A stretch of DNA of 64,000 nt from Dyella kyungheensis (GTDB taxonomy: Bacteria; Pseudomonadota; Gammaproteobacteria; Xanthomonadales; Rhodanobacteraceae): assembly GCF_016905005.1 (NCBI RefSeq), contig NZ_JADIKC010000005.1:124001-188000 (forward strand), given 5' to 3'. A program made the position numbers and the translations under genes. This document shows positions 8,959 through 18,039 of this stretch, piece after piece; position 1 is the stretch's first letter, and each line of letters opens with the position of its first letter. The notes beneath the pieces are model-generated. The model did no database searches. It was given only the letters and a program-made list of their open reading frames with translations, and was not told the origin of the DNA.

Positions 8959-10209
8959 ATGGATAAAATTTACGCGCTGAATCTTCGCCACCTGGACGCG
9001 CTGAGCGTGATCGCCCGCGCCGGCAGCATGAGCGGTGCCGCGGAGCAGGTGAGTCTTTCGCAGCCGGCGCTCGCGCAGGCGGTCGGCAAATTGGAGCGCA
9101 ACCTGGAGATACGACTGTTCGAGCGCGCGGCGGCCGGCATGCGTCCCACCGTCAGCGGGCAGGCCTGGATCGTTCGCGTCGAACATGCACTGCGCTATCT
9201 CACGCAAGGCGTGCGCCTGGTGCGCCGCTCGGCGCGCCTGGCGCCGCTGGACCATATCGAGCGGCGCGTGAGCATGATTCAACTGCGCGCGCTGGTGGCG
9301 GTGGAGAACTTCAGCAGTTACGCCGTCGCCGCCGAACAGATCGGACTATCGCAACCGGCCGTGTACCGCGCCGTGCGCGAACTGCAGGATGCGCTGGGCG
9401 CGGAGTTGCTGGTACGAGCGGGGCGTGCTGTGCGGCCTACCGATCTGGCCAGTCGTTTCGTGCGCTTCGTGCGTTTGATGCTGGCCGAATTGCGCACCGG
9501 GCTGGACGAAATCGCCGCCGGCAAGCACGGCGGCGGCCGCATCAGCATCGGCACCTTGCCGATGGCGCGTTCCGTCTTCCTGCCCGATCTGCTGGCGCGA
9601 TTTGCGCAGGAGCATCCCGGCGCCTCGGTGGAAGTGCGCGAAGCGCCCTACGGCGAACTGCTGATTGCGCTGCGCCATGGCGACATCGATCTGGTGATCG
9701 GCGGCGCCATGCGCTATCCCGCGCCTGCCAACGACGTGGACCAGGAAGGCCTGTTCGACGATGAGCTGTCCATCGTCGGCAACAGCGCTCATCCGCTGAG
9801 GCACAAGCAGCGCGTCACCATCCAGGATCTGCTTGCCTATCCCTGGGCCGTACCGGCGCTGGGCGTGCCAATGCGGCGCAATTGGGAAACCTTGTTCCGC
9901 ACCCACGGTGTCGAACCGCCCACGCCGCGCATCGAATGCGGTTCGGTGCTGGTGACGCGCGGACTCATGCTCAAGGGTGAATGGTTGACGCTGATGTCGG
10001 CCGACCAGTTCCTGTTCGAACGCCAGGTCGGTGCATTGGCCGAGATTCCCATCGAGGGCGGCGTGCTGCGCCGGCGCATGGCCATGGTCCGGCGCAGCGA
10101 CTGGCGTCCCACCGCCATGCAGGAACGCTTCGCCGCGATGGCCCGTGAAATGGGCGAGGAACGCACGCGTCTGGAAGTGGAGCGCAGCAGTCAGAACTCC
10201 AGGCGATAG
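8959..10209 (+). CDS. LysR-type regulator with two N-terminal helix-turn-helix domains
   Basis: Probable regulator of the divergent LigJ/LigK operon, 416 residues compared with about 300 for ordinary LysR proteins. The excess is a second HTH: the first spans about residues 6-65 (LRHLDALSVIARAGSMSGAA, LSQPALAQAVGKLE) and the second about 104-163 (IQLRALVAVENFSSYAVAAE, LSQPAVYRAVRELQ). A normal periplasmic-binding-like effector domain follows (about 190-400; GRISIGTLPMARSVFLPDLL). Both HTHs keep the family motifs, so neither looks degenerate. ATG 8959 is used; a TTG six bases upstream is possible and no clear ribosome site is visible. The 3' end overlaps the convergent DUF5916 gene by 19 bp. 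Confidence 0.9.
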   Translation: MDKIYALNLRHLDALSVIARAGSMSGAAEQVSLSQPALAQAVGKLERNLEIRLFERAAAGMRPTVSGQAWIVRVEHALRYLTQGVRLVRRSARLAPLDHIERRVSMIQLRALVAVENFSSYAVAAEQIGLSQPAVYRAVRELQDALGAELLVRAGRAVRPTDLASRFVRFVRLMLAELRTGLDEIAAGKHGGGRISIGTLPMARSVFLPDLLARFAQEHPGASVEVREAPYGELLIALRHGDIDLVIGGAMRYPAPANDVDQEGLFDDELSIVGNSAHPLRHKQRVTIQDLLAYPWAVPALGVPMRRNWETLFRTHGVEPPTPRIECGSVLVTRGLMLKGEWLTLMSADQFLFERQVGALAEIPIEGGVLRRRMAMVRRSDWRPTAMQERFAAMAREMGEERTRLEVERSSQNSRR

Positions 10210-12419
10210 GAGACCTTCACCAAGGCCTGCTCGACCTTCCGCAGATCGAAACTGCGTCGAAAGTTGGAAGTGGCGTTGTCGTCGGCGATATCCGAATCGT
10301 AGCCACCCCGGTTGTACACGACGTAGATATCCGACAGCGGCGCGATCTCATAGCGGTAACGGATCTGGAAACCGAGGTTGACCACGCCCAGCGGTTCGAT
10401 CGGTTCGTTGCTGGCGATGGCGCGGCCATCGCGGTCGATCTCGTAGGCCTGCCGCAGATGGCCGCCGACGCCGAGCGCCTGCAACTTGACCCGCAGCTCC
10501 TGGCGCGTTCCGAAGTTCCAGTTGAGACCGGCATTGACACCATAGGTCTTGCCATCGAACGCGCCCACCACATTGTCGTGCTGCCAGATCATCCAGTACG
10601 GATCACGCTCGTAGCTTCCGCCGAGGAACACGCTGAAGGCATCGCTGATGAAATACGTCGGCAGCCACTTGAGCAGATAGCCCAGGCGCCGCGCGCCGGT
10701 GAGTTCGTTGCCCGTCACGGTGCCGTCGAGGGTCCACGACCAGTTGCCGATGCGCGGGCGGGTACGCTCATACGTCAACGTGACATTGGGCGGCAGGTGC
10801 AAAGGATTGCCGCCGCGCGTGAGCAGATCGTCGTATCCGGCCGTGTCTACGCGCAGCTGCCAGATTTCCTCGCCACCATCGCGACGCAAGCTGTCGCGGG
10901 TCAGGCGAAGTTCGCGCTCCAGGGGCAGGCCGTGCGTGTTGTTCATCACCGTGATGCGGTAACGCCAGTAGTGCGAGCTGTAGGACGAGTCGGGCGACAA
11001 GCCGGTGAGGCGCTCGCGCACTTCGTAATGGCCGTAGTTGAAGCCATTGCGGTCCAGATAGCCGAAGTCGTTGACGTCTAGGCTGTCGGTGAAGTGCATG
11101 CCCAGCCATTGCTGGCTCCATACCGGCGACAGCTCGTTGTTGATCACCGTGGTCGCGCCGGTGCCGGTGCTGTTGTGTCCGGGCTGGTCGATGTGGCTGG
11201 CGATGATATTGCTGGTGATGTCGAAGCTCGCGCTCGGCTTCCAGCGATGGTCGATGCCCAACACATTGGCATAGCGATCCAGCCAGGGATGCTCGACCGT
11301 GGTGGCCAGCATGCCCAGGCTCTGATCGCCCATGTACTGGCTGATGCGCAACGCGCCGAACGTGCGGCCCGCGTCGCCTTTCTCCTGGGCGGCGAGCACG
11401 CCATAGCTGGTGGCGCCCACGCTGCCGTTGAGTTTCACCGCGCCGGCAATGTCCGCCGGCCCCGAACCGTCGTCGGATGTGCCACCCACGCGCCGCGTAT
11501 AGACCAGCTGGGTATAGTCATCGAGCAGGCTGAAATCGAAGATGCCCTGGTTCTCGGTGAAGAACGGCCGCTTGTCGGTGAGGAAGGTTTCCTCGGGCGT
11601 GAAGTTGATCACCAGGTCGTCGCTCTCGACCTGGCCGAAGTCCGGATTGATGGTGGCCGTGAGTTGCGTCTGCCCGTTCGGCTTCCACACCACGTCGGCG
11701 CCTTCCTGGAACGAGGTGCGGCCGCGAACACGGTCCGTGGTTGCCACCAGATACGGCGTGACCGCAAACATCGCCTGCGTATACGCCGGTATCTCGATGC
11801 GCTTGAAGTCGGACAGGAAGCGCGGCTTGCTGAAGCTGGCCACCGGCCAGGCCATGCGCTCGCCCGTGCTGGCGACGATGCGGTCCAAGTACAGGCCAAT
11901 GGTGCGCTTGCCGTCGCTGGCGGCGCGCATCTGCGCGACGTACCAGGGAATCAACACTTCGACCGACCAGCCTTGTTCGTCTTCGCTGACCGCGTGGTCC
12001 CACACGCCGTCCCAGTCGTAGCTGAAGGTCGATTCGTTGGTGATCACTTCGTCGGCAATGCCGCCGGTCGAGGTGACTTCGAAGTCGTAGCCGGTACGGC
12101 CGTCGCCATTGAAATCCACCATCACGTTGATGCGGTCGACCAGGGCGTCTTCGTCGCGACGCGTCTTCTGGTGTGTACGCGGCACGCCAGGTGGCTGGGT
12201 GGCGCGAATGGCGATGGCCAGGCCCTTGGGCGTGGACAGCACCCACGCTTCGGTGGGCATGCTGCCGGGCTTGCCGGAAAGCGGCTGCACGTCGCGGAAA
12301 TCGGTGATGTGCAACGCACCGGCCCACTCGGCCGGATCGATATGGCCGTCGATTTCAACGGCACCTGCAGCAAGGGACAACACGAGCAGGGCGAACAACA
12401 GGACAGCGCGAAATGGCAT
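10191..12419 (-). CDS. DUF5916 outer-membrane-like protein with CBM9-like N-terminal domain
   Basis: A 742-residue secreted protein. Residues 1-20 are a signal peptide. About 21-220 form a carbohydrate-binding-module-9-like domain (IDGHIDPAEWAGALHI, DRINVMVDFNGDGRTGYDF, GWSVEVLIPW), and the remainder is the DUF5916 region, with many alternating aromatic beta strands and a terminal Phe, as in an outer-membrane barrel. Length fits the family. Function is not established; the CBM9-like part suggests contact with a glycan or other surface ligand. The start ATG 12419 gives a good signal peptide although the ribosome site is weak. Its last codons overlap the end of the convergent LysR gene. Confidence 0.82.
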   Translation of the reverse strand: MPFRAVLLFALLVLSLAAGAVEIDGHIDPAEWAGALHITDFRDVQPLSGKPGSMPTEAWVLSTPKGLAIAIRATQPPGVPRTHQKTRRDEDALVDRINVMVDFNGDGRTGYDFEVTSTGGIADEVITNESTFSYDWDGVWDHAVSEDEQGWSVEVLIPWYVAQMRAASDGKRTIGLYLDRIVASTGERMAWPVASFSKPRFLSDFKRIEIPAYTQAMFAVTPYLVATTDRVRGRTSFQEGADVVWKPNGQTQLTATINPDFGQVESDDLVINFTPEETFLTDKRPFFTENQGIFDFSLLDDYTQLVYTRRVGGTSDDGSGPADIAGAVKLNGSVGATSYGVLAAQEKGDAGRTFGALRISQYMGDQSLGMLATTVEHPWLDRYANVLGIDHRWKPSASFDITSNIIASHIDQPGHNSTGTGATTVINNELSPVWSQQWLGMHFTDSLDVNDFGYLDRNGFNYGHYEVRERLTGLSPDSSYSSHYWRYRITVMNNTHGLPLERELRLTRDSLRRDGGEEIWQLRVDTAGYDDLLTRGGNPLHLPPNVTLTYERTRPRIGNWSWTLDGTVTGNELTGARRLGYLLKWLPTYFISDAFSVFLGGSYERDPYWMIWQHDNVVGAFDGKTYGVNAGLNWNFGTRQELRVKLQALGVGGHLRQAYEIDRDGRAIASNEPIEPLGVVNLGFQIRYRYEIAPLSDIYVVYNRGGYDSDIADDNATSNFRRSFDLRKVEQALVKVSYRLEF

Positions 12420-12831
12420 GGGGATTTCATGGCGATGTGACGGGGATCAGATGCGTTGGATGGCGAACCGGTTGTCATGACCAATGGCCCACACGCGCGC
12501 ATGCTGGCTTGAGTGCTGCGAATGCATGGAGCAATCGCCATGCCATCCTGCGAATCCCGCTAAGCAGTTGTTTCCTGGCGACGCCGCGCTTGCGTTGCGC
12601 GCCATGCACTGATGTCCGCGTACATCCCTGAGTGTCCGCGGACAGCTTAAGCATGGCTCGCGCGCAAGCAGCACAGCGATTTGGCGCTGGCATGCGCCGT
12701 GCTTGCCTTGCAATGGAGTGGACCCGTGGCCTGGCCGTGTGTCGCTCGAGCATTCGTACGTCGCGCGCGGAAATCCGGCGTGGCGCCCATCGATCATCCG
12801 TCTCTGTTTTCATCGCACCGAAGGAGAAAAC
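12420..12831. other. Divergent intergenic region
   Basis: A 412-bp gap with no frame I would call a gene. It contains two phased dyads at 12613-12644 (listed separately) and the ribosome site AAGGAG at 12821-12826 for the downstream amidohydrolase. Confidence 0.55.
12613..12644. promoter_or_regulatory. Two tandem dyads, TGTCCGCGTACA and TGTCCGCGGACA, 20 bp apart
   Basis: The second copy (12633-12644) is a perfect 12-bp palindrome; the first (12613-12624) differs at one base. Their centres are 20 bp apart, about two helix turns, which would place two regulator dimers on one DNA face. They sit about 190 bp from each divergent start codon. An operator role is inferred from symmetry and phasing. 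Confidence 0.45.
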
Positions 12832-14196
12832 GTGCGTCGTCTACTACTTGGATTGCTTGTCGTCGCCAACCTGTGTCCCGTCGCCGCAACCGCAGCAGAA
12901 CCTGCTTCCACGGCCTTCGTCCATGTAAATGTCGTGCCGATGGATCGCGAACGCGTGCTGCGCGATCAAACCGTGATCGTGGAGGGCGACCGGATCGTCG
13001 CGATCGGCCCGCACCTTGCCGTGCCGGCGAATGCACGCATGATCGACGGCCACGGGACGGCGTATCTTTCCCCCGGCCTGGCCGACATGCATACGCATTC
13101 GGAGACGCGCAACGATCTAGGCGTCTACGTGGCGCAGGGTGTCACCACGGTGCTGCAGATGGGCGGCGCCCGTTCCGGCTTTCTCGACAGCACCGTACCT
13201 GCTGCCAACAAGGGAGCCATTCCGGCTCCGCACGTCTACGCCGCCTTCCTGGTCGACGGAACGCCCGACTACAACGGCTTCCTGATCAAGACCCCAGCCG
13301 AGGCGCGCGCGATCGTAGGTTTGGCCAAGACCAACGGATACGACTTCATCAAGGTCTATGTGGGCCTGGCGCCCGACGTGTTCGACGCGCTCGCGGAGGA
13401 AGGGCATCGCCTTGGCTTGCCCCTGGTCGGCCACGGCGTGACCTCCGTTCGCCTCGAGCATCAGCTCGCTGCCGGGCAGGTGCTGGTGGCGCATGCGGAG
13501 GAGTTTTTCTATACCTACTTCACCCCCAGGGGCGTGGAGGAAACCGATACGCCGCCGGACATCAAGCGCATTCCCGATGCCATCGCGCTGGCCAGGAAGT
13601 ACCACGCGACGGTGACCGCCGACATGGCCACTTACGCGGCGATCGGCCACCAGATCCAGCATCCCGATGTCGTTGCCGGCTTTCTTGCGCGTCCCGAATC
13701 CGCCTATCTGTCGCCGAACGATCGCCTCGCCTGGCAGCGCAGCGACTACGTCAACAAGACGGCGAAGCTGGACGCGAAGCTCGCCTTCCTGCGTTCGATG
13801 GTGAAGGCCATGGCCGATGCCAACGTGGAGCTGGTCACGGGAACCGATGCGCCTGCCGTGCCGGGCATGCTGCCGGGCTTTTCCCTGCATGACGACCTGG
13901 ACGAACTCGAAGCCTCGGGGCTGACGCGTTTCCAGGCACTTTCCGCCGCGACCCGAAACCCTGGCGCATTCATCGCACGGACGAAAGGAGGCGAGCCATT
14001 CGGCATCGTGGCTGCAGGCGATCGCGCCGACCTTGTTCTCTCTTCCGAGAATCCGCTCGATAATCTCTCCACGCTGCGCACCCCGCTGGGCGTGATGGCG
14101 CATGGCCAATGGTGGGACGGCCAAGGGCTCAGGCAGATTGCTGATGGCGTGCGCGATAGCTATCGGCGTGCTTCGGCCATGCCGCCGGCTCAGTAA
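12832..14196 (+). CDS. Secreted amidohydrolase-family enzyme
   Basis: A 454-residue metal-dependent hydrolase with a signal peptide (RRLLLGLLVVANLCPVAATAA). The N-terminal beta domain (FVHVNVVPMDRERVLRDQTVIVEGDRIVAIG) leads into LADMHTHSET (metal His pair). Later come FIKVYV, LVGHG, TADMATY and TGTDAPAVPGMLPG, with a C-terminal beta segment PFGIVAAGDRADLVL. This is the imidazolonepropionase/prolidase-like branch of the superfamily, where exported members often hydrolyse peptides or cyclic amides; the substrate is unknown. GTG 12832 is chosen because AAGGAG lies 5 bases upstream and the signal peptide begins there. A strong GC-rich hairpin follows the stop codon. Confidence 0.85.
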   Translation: MRRLLLGLLVVANLCPVAATAAEPASTAFVHVNVVPMDRERVLRDQTVIVEGDRIVAIGPHLAVPANARMIDGHGTAYLSPGLADMHTHSETRNDLGVYVAQGVTTVLQMGGARSGFLDSTVPAANKGAIPAPHVYAAFLVDGTPDYNGFLIKTPAEARAIVGLAKTNGYDFIKVYVGLAPDVFDALAEEGHRLGLPLVGHGVTSVRLEHQLAAGQVLVAHAEEFFYTYFTPRGVEETDTPPDIKRIPDAIALARKYHATVTADMATYAAIGHQIQHPDVVAGFLARPESAYLSPNDRLAWQRSDYVNKTAKLDAKLAFLRSMVKAMADANVELVTGTDAPAVPGMLPGFSLHDDLDELEASGLTRFQALSAATRNPGAFIARTKGGEPFGIVAAGDRADLVLSSENPLDNLSTLRTPLGVMAHGQWWDGQGLRQIADGVRDSYRRASAMPPAQ

Positions 14197-14203
14197 CTGT
14201 CTA

Positions 14204-14231
14204 GCGCCGCCGGCTCGAAGGCCGGCGGCGC
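14204..14231. terminator. GC-rich hairpin after amidohydrolase gene
   Basis: Perfect 11-bp stem GCGCCGCCGGC / GCCGGCGGCGC with loop TCGAAG, starting 7 bp after the stop. No T-run follows, so it may be an RNA-stabilising hairpin or attenuator rather than a classical terminator. It lies only 15 bp before the ribosome site of the FosX-like gene. Confidence 0.5.
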
Positions 14232-14258
14232 GGTCGATGAACCCCGAGGAGCCTGATG

Positions 14259-14666
14259 ATGATCGAAGGCATAAGCCATGTGACCTTCGTTGTCCGCGAT
14301 CTGGACAGGATGGCGACGTTTCTATGCGAGGGACTCGGGGCAGAGGAGGTCTACGACAGCCTGGGCCGCAACTTCTCCACTTCGCGGGAAAAATTCTTCG
14401 TGCTCGGCGGCGTGTGGATCGCCGCCATGGAGGGCGAGCCACTCGGGGAGCGCAGCTACCGGCACCTGGCGTTCAAGGTGTCCGCGCAAGCGTTGCCGGA
14501 GTTCGAGCAACGGCTGCGCGCGCTGGGCGTGGAGATCAAGCCGCCCCGGGCCAGGGTGGAAGGCGAGGGTGCCTCGCTGTACTTCTACGATTTCGACAAT
14601 CATCTGTTCGAACTGCACACGGGAAGCCTGGAAGAGCGACTGGCGCGCTATCGGCTCGCGTGCTGA
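14259..14666 (+). CDS. fosX: FosX-like metalloenzyme (fosfomycin epoxide hydrolase family)
   Basis: Glyoxalase-fold protein of 135 residues that matches FosX along its full length. FosX enzymes are Mn-dependent hydrolases that open the epoxide of fosfomycin with water. Metal ligands fall at the FosX positions His7 (GISHVTF), His69 (YRHLAF) and Glu118 (HLFELH), and the catalytic base at Glu44 (SREKFF) is kept. C-terminal motifs EGEGASLYFYDFDNHLFELH and LEERLARYR are also typical. Start 14259 is preferred over 14256, because GAGGAG then has a 7-base spacer and the residue numbers coincide with FosX. Chromosomal FosX-like proteins may have weak drug activity and another native role. Confidence 0.85.
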   Translation: MIEGISHVTFVVRDLDRMATFLCEGLGAEEVYDSLGRNFSTSREKFFVLGGVWIAAMEGEPLGERSYRHLAFKVSAQALPEFEQRLRALGVEIKPPRARVEGEGASLYFYDFDNHLFELHTGSLEERLARYRLAC

Positions 14667-14667
14667 T

Positions 14668-15525
14668 TCAGAGATGGCCGACCGCCAGGGTAAAGCTCTG
14701 CAGGAAGTGGAAATCGGGACGGCGCAAGGCGAAGTCGGGATGTTGTGGATCGCACAGACGCATCATCTCTTCGTAGTCGCTGTCCGATAGATACGGCTGC
14801 AGCCGATCTCCCCAGGTGCCGCGGAAGATCGCTTCCACCAGATAGTTTTCGTCTTCGACCCGCAAGGGCGCGACGCGTTCGATCATGAAAGTGCGTACAT
14901 GCACCTGCCTCAGCCCTGCCTGCCGCAGCAGACCCACGATGGCGCGAATCCAGGTCAGCTCGCGTTCGTCGAGTCGGTAGCGATCGCGGTAGTACTGCCG
15001 GACGGCCTCGTTGACCAGGCGCTCAAGGCGCGAATCCCAGGCAAAGACCATATCGGGCAACAGCGCACTCTGGCCGAGCGCCAGCCGACCGCCAGGGCGG
15101 ATCAGCGCGAGCAGGGCGTCGAGGCCGGCGGCGGGCGAACGAAGATGGTTGATCGCGTTGACCGACCAGACCAGGTCGACGCTGGCGGGGGCGATCGGCG
15201 GATCGAGCATGTTTCCCTGCAGCACCAGTGCTCCGTTCTCCGGTGCGATCAAGTGGGCCGCCTTCAGGTGCGGCACTGACAGGTCCATGCCGATGACGGC
15301 GCCCTCCGGGCCCACTTCGTCGGCGAGCCAGCGCAGTGCCTCACCGGTGCCGCAGCCCGCGTCGAGCACGCGCATGTCGGGCTTCAAGGCGAGGCTCGCC
15401 ATGGCCTGGCGAATTTCCGGTTCGGCAAACGCATTGAACCGCCGGAGCTTGCCGGCGTAGTCGCGCGATGGCGTGTCGCCAAGCAGTCCCGTTGCGGTGG
15501 CCGATCCAGTCATAGGTTCACGCAT
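14668..15525 (-). CDS. Class I SAM-dependent methyltransferase
   Basis: A 285-residue cytosolic methyltransferase. Motif I is VLDAGCGTGEALRWL (about 54-68), followed by an acidic strand-2 end VIGMDLS and motif IV-like ASVDLVWSVNAINHL, then LIRPGGRLALGQS. The C-terminal 120 residues (DRYRLDERELTWIRAIVGLL..) are less familiar and may bind the substrate, which I cannot identify. It converges on the FosX-like gene with 1 bp between stops. The start at 15525 is uncertain, because neither it nor ATG 15513 has a clear ribosome site. Confidence 0.82.
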   Translation of the reverse strand: MREPMTGSATATGLLGDTPSRDYAGKLRRFNAFAEPEIRQAMASLALKPDMRVLDAGCGTGEALRWLADEVGPEGAVIGMDLSVPHLKAAHLIAPENGALVLQGNMLDPPIAPASVDLVWSVNAINHLRSPAAGLDALLALIRPGGRLALGQSALLPDMVFAWDSRLERLVNEAVRQYYRDRYRLDERELTWIRAIVGLLRQAGLRQVHVRTFMIERVAPLRVEDENYLVEAIFRGTWGDRLQPYLSDSDYEEMMRLCDPQHPDFALRRPDFHFLQSFTLAVGHL

Positions 15526-15827
15526 GAATAGGGCAGTGCCATGGCGGATGAATACGCGTCAAACCTGCCTCGCGCCAGTGCAACGGCCTGCGGGCGTGCA
15601 GCCGCCACGCTAGCGGCAAATGTCGGCCAGGAATACTGCCGAGGCAGCGAGCCGTGACCTGTCATTAGTCATGTGTCCATCGACACGGGTCGCTGGCGCC
15701 CCCGCTGGCTATCCTGCGGCGTTGTTCCATATCGGGACGTCCATCGGACTTTGCGTTGGCATGGTCCCGGGCAGTGGCTCGATATGCGCTGGGGCGTGCC
15801 GGTTGCGGCACCTATCGGGACACAGTG
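15526..15827. other. Intergenic region before phoD-like gene
   Basis: About 300 bp without a supportable gene. A short dyad GTGTC-N4-GACAC lies near 15670-15683. Otherwise I see no repeat or clear promoter. Confidence 0.4.
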
Positions 15828-17897
15828 ATGCAACTTACTCGACGTCAGTTTCTCGCGGCGGCGGCTGCGCTCGGTGCGGCTGCCATCTGGAGCAGGCCAG
15901 GTTTTGCGAAGTCGAAGGTGGCGTGGCGCGAATGCCGGGAGCGCTATCCCGAAGGCGTCGCGTCGGGCGATCCCAACCCCGATAGCGTCATGCTGTGGAC
16001 CCGCTATCCCTCCACCGATCCGCGCAAACGCTGGTCGTTGCAGGTGGAAGTGGCCGAAGACGCGGCGTTCGAGCGCGTGGTGGCCACCGGCAAGGCGAAG
16101 GTTTCCATCGAGTCGGACTGGACCTGCCGGGTGTTGATCGGCGGACTGAAACCGGCCCGCGAGTACTGGTATCGCTTCACCGACAACGAAGGCAACGGCA
16201 GCCGCATCGGCCGTACCCTGACCGCGCCGGAAGAGGGCGATACGCGTCCAGTGCGCTTCGCATTCGTCTCCTGCCAGAACGCCAATATGGGCGCGCAGAA
16301 TGCCTATCGCCGGATGATCTACGAAGACGAGCGAGCTGCTCCCGAGGATCGCCTCGGCTTCGTACTGCATCTGGGCGATTTCATCTACGAGATCGTCTGG
16401 TATCCGGAAGACCGCCCGCAAGGCATGTATGACCGCCACATTCGCGACGTCGTGCGTTATGCGCATGGCGAGAAGCACGGCGACTTCCATGTGCCGACCA
16501 CGGTGGACGACTATCGCTCGATCTATCGCGCCTATCTCCACGATCCCGATCTGCAGGATGCGCGGGCGCGTTTCCCCTTCGTACCGATCTGGGACAACCA
16601 CGAATTCAGTTGGCTGGGCTGGCAGAGCCTGCAGAAATTCGACGGCCAGACCCATCCGGCGCAGACCCGCAAGGTCGCCGCCAACCAGGCGTGGTTCGAA
16701 TTTCATCCCGCCCGCGTCAAGACCACCGGCGGCTCGCTGGAATGGTTCGCGCCGCCTCGCGTGACCGATACGCCGATCGAGCATTTCGATGACGCGGGAC
16801 TGGGCCAGGAAGCGAACAACCTGGCAGCGTTGGCCAGCCTCACCGGCTATCGGTCGTTGCGCTGGGGCAGGCATGTGGAGCTGGTCATCACCGATCAGCG
16901 CAGCTATCGCTCGGAAGAGCCGATGGACCGGCCGGAGGCGAAGGTTTTTTCAAGCAAGGATTTCCCGGATTTCATTCCCCAGGAAGTACAGGAGATTCTC
17001 GACGCCGGCCGCAGCTACAACCATGGCAAGCCACCCGAATCGATCCGCTACGGCGATCAGCAGGTGGCCAATTTCAGGCGCGAGACGCCCGCGCAAACCA
17101 TTCTGGGTGCCACGCAGAAAAGCTGGTTCCTGCAGCAGCTGAAGGCATCCAACGCTACGTGGAAGGTCTGGGGCAATACCACCGCCACGCTGGATATGCG
17201 CGCCGATCCGCAGAACCTGCCCAAGGGTTTGACCAAGCCGTGGCCGGGTGCCGGTTACGCAGGCTTTGGCGGCGGCGATCACAGCAGTGCCTATGTCGAG
17301 CGCGCCGAAATCTACGACTTCGTGGCGCGCGAAGGCATTACCGGATTCGCCACCGTAGCCGGCGATCGACACAGTTTCTGGGCCGGCCTGGCCGCCAAGG
17401 CGTTGCCGCCCAATGCATTCGAACCGGTGGGCGTCGCGTTCGTGGTCGGCTCGATTTCCGCTCCCGGCATGGTCGAAGCGATCGAGCATGGCTTTCCCAA
17501 GGATCATCCGTTGCGTCCGCTGTTCCTCGCCGACAGGCAGGGCGCGGCCAAACCCGAGCCAGCCGTCAATATGCTGCTGCGCCATGGCGTTCGCTCCTGC
17601 CTCGAGTACGCGCACAGCGGTGATCTGGCGAAGGCACGGGCGGCGAGCAATCCCGACAATGCGCCGCATCTGAGCTTCGTCGATATGGGCGGCCACGGCT
17701 ATGCGGTCGTGCACGCATCGAGCGACATGCTCGAAACGGAGTTCGTCTGCCTGCCACGGCCGATCGAGCGCAGCGATCGCGAGGACGGTGGCGCCTTGGT
17801 CTATCGCGTGCAGCATCGTGTGCCGCTATGGGAGAAGGGCGAGTCGCCGCGGCTGGAACAACGCATGCTCGAGGGCGATGCGCCGTTCTCGATTTGA
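15828..17897 (+). CDS. phoD: PhoD-family alkaline phosphatase/phosphodiesterase, Tat-exported
   Basis: Extracytoplasmic phosphoesterase of the PhoD family, 689 residues. The N-terminus carries a twin-arginine signal (MQLTRRQFLAAAAAL). About residues 35-135 are the PhoD N-terminal beta domain (YPEGVASGDPNPDSVMLWTRY, GGLKPAREYWYRF). The metallophosphatase core follows with FVSCQN, HLGDFIYE, PIWDNHEFSW and VAGDRHSFWAG, which hold the Fe/Ca ligands including Cys149 and Asp184. PhoD enzymes release phosphate from diesters and monoesters, often under phosphate limitation. I see no convincing Pho box upstream. The start is fixed by the Tat signal; a longer in-frame extension upstream would bury it. 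Confidence 0.93.
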   Translation: MQLTRRQFLAAAAALGAAAIWSRPGFAKSKVAWRECRERYPEGVASGDPNPDSVMLWTRYPSTDPRKRWSLQVEVAEDAAFERVVATGKAKVSIESDWTCRVLIGGLKPAREYWYRFTDNEGNGSRIGRTLTAPEEGDTRPVRFAFVSCQNANMGAQNAYRRMIYEDERAAPEDRLGFVLHLGDFIYEIVWYPEDRPQGMYDRHIRDVVRYAHGEKHGDFHVPTTVDDYRSIYRAYLHDPDLQDARARFPFVPIWDNHEFSWLGWQSLQKFDGQTHPAQTRKVAANQAWFEFHPARVKTTGGSLEWFAPPRVTDTPIEHFDDAGLGQEANNLAALASLTGYRSLRWGRHVELVITDQRSYRSEEPMDRPEAKVFSSKDFPDFIPQEVQEILDAGRSYNHGKPPESIRYGDQQVANFRRETPAQTILGATQKSWFLQQLKASNATWKVWGNTTATLDMRADPQNLPKGLTKPWPGAGYAGFGGGDHSSAYVERAEIYDFVAREGITGFATVAGDRHSFWAGLAAKALPPNAFEPVGVAFVVGSISAPGMVEAIEHGFPKDHPLRPLFLADRQGAAKPEPAVNMLLRHGVRSCLEYAHSGDLAKARAASNPDNAPHLSFVDMGGHGYAVVHASSDMLETEFVCLPRPIERSDREDGGALVYRVQHRVPLWEKGESPRLEQRMLEGDAPFSI

Positions 17898-18015
17898 TCC
17901 GTCACGGCTGAGTCGGCTGCCGGAATGCACCCCGGTGGCCGCTCGCGATGCCAGCATGCGGGGCGAGGTCGACACTAATTTAGCCAATCGTCGAAATTTC
18001 ACTTGCTTTTATTTA

Positions 18016-18033
18016 GATATTTAGCTAAATATC
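18016..18033. promoter_or_regulatory. 18-bp perfect palindrome, likely ArsR-family operator
   Basis: GATATTTAG joined directly to CTAAATATC makes a perfect 18-bp palindrome ending 6 bp before the regulator's ATG, so it covers the ribosome-binding and probably promoter region. Winged-helix ArsR/SdpR proteins bind such AT-rich dyads; autorepression is the natural reading. Confidence 0.65.
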
Positions 18034-18039
18034 ATTTCC

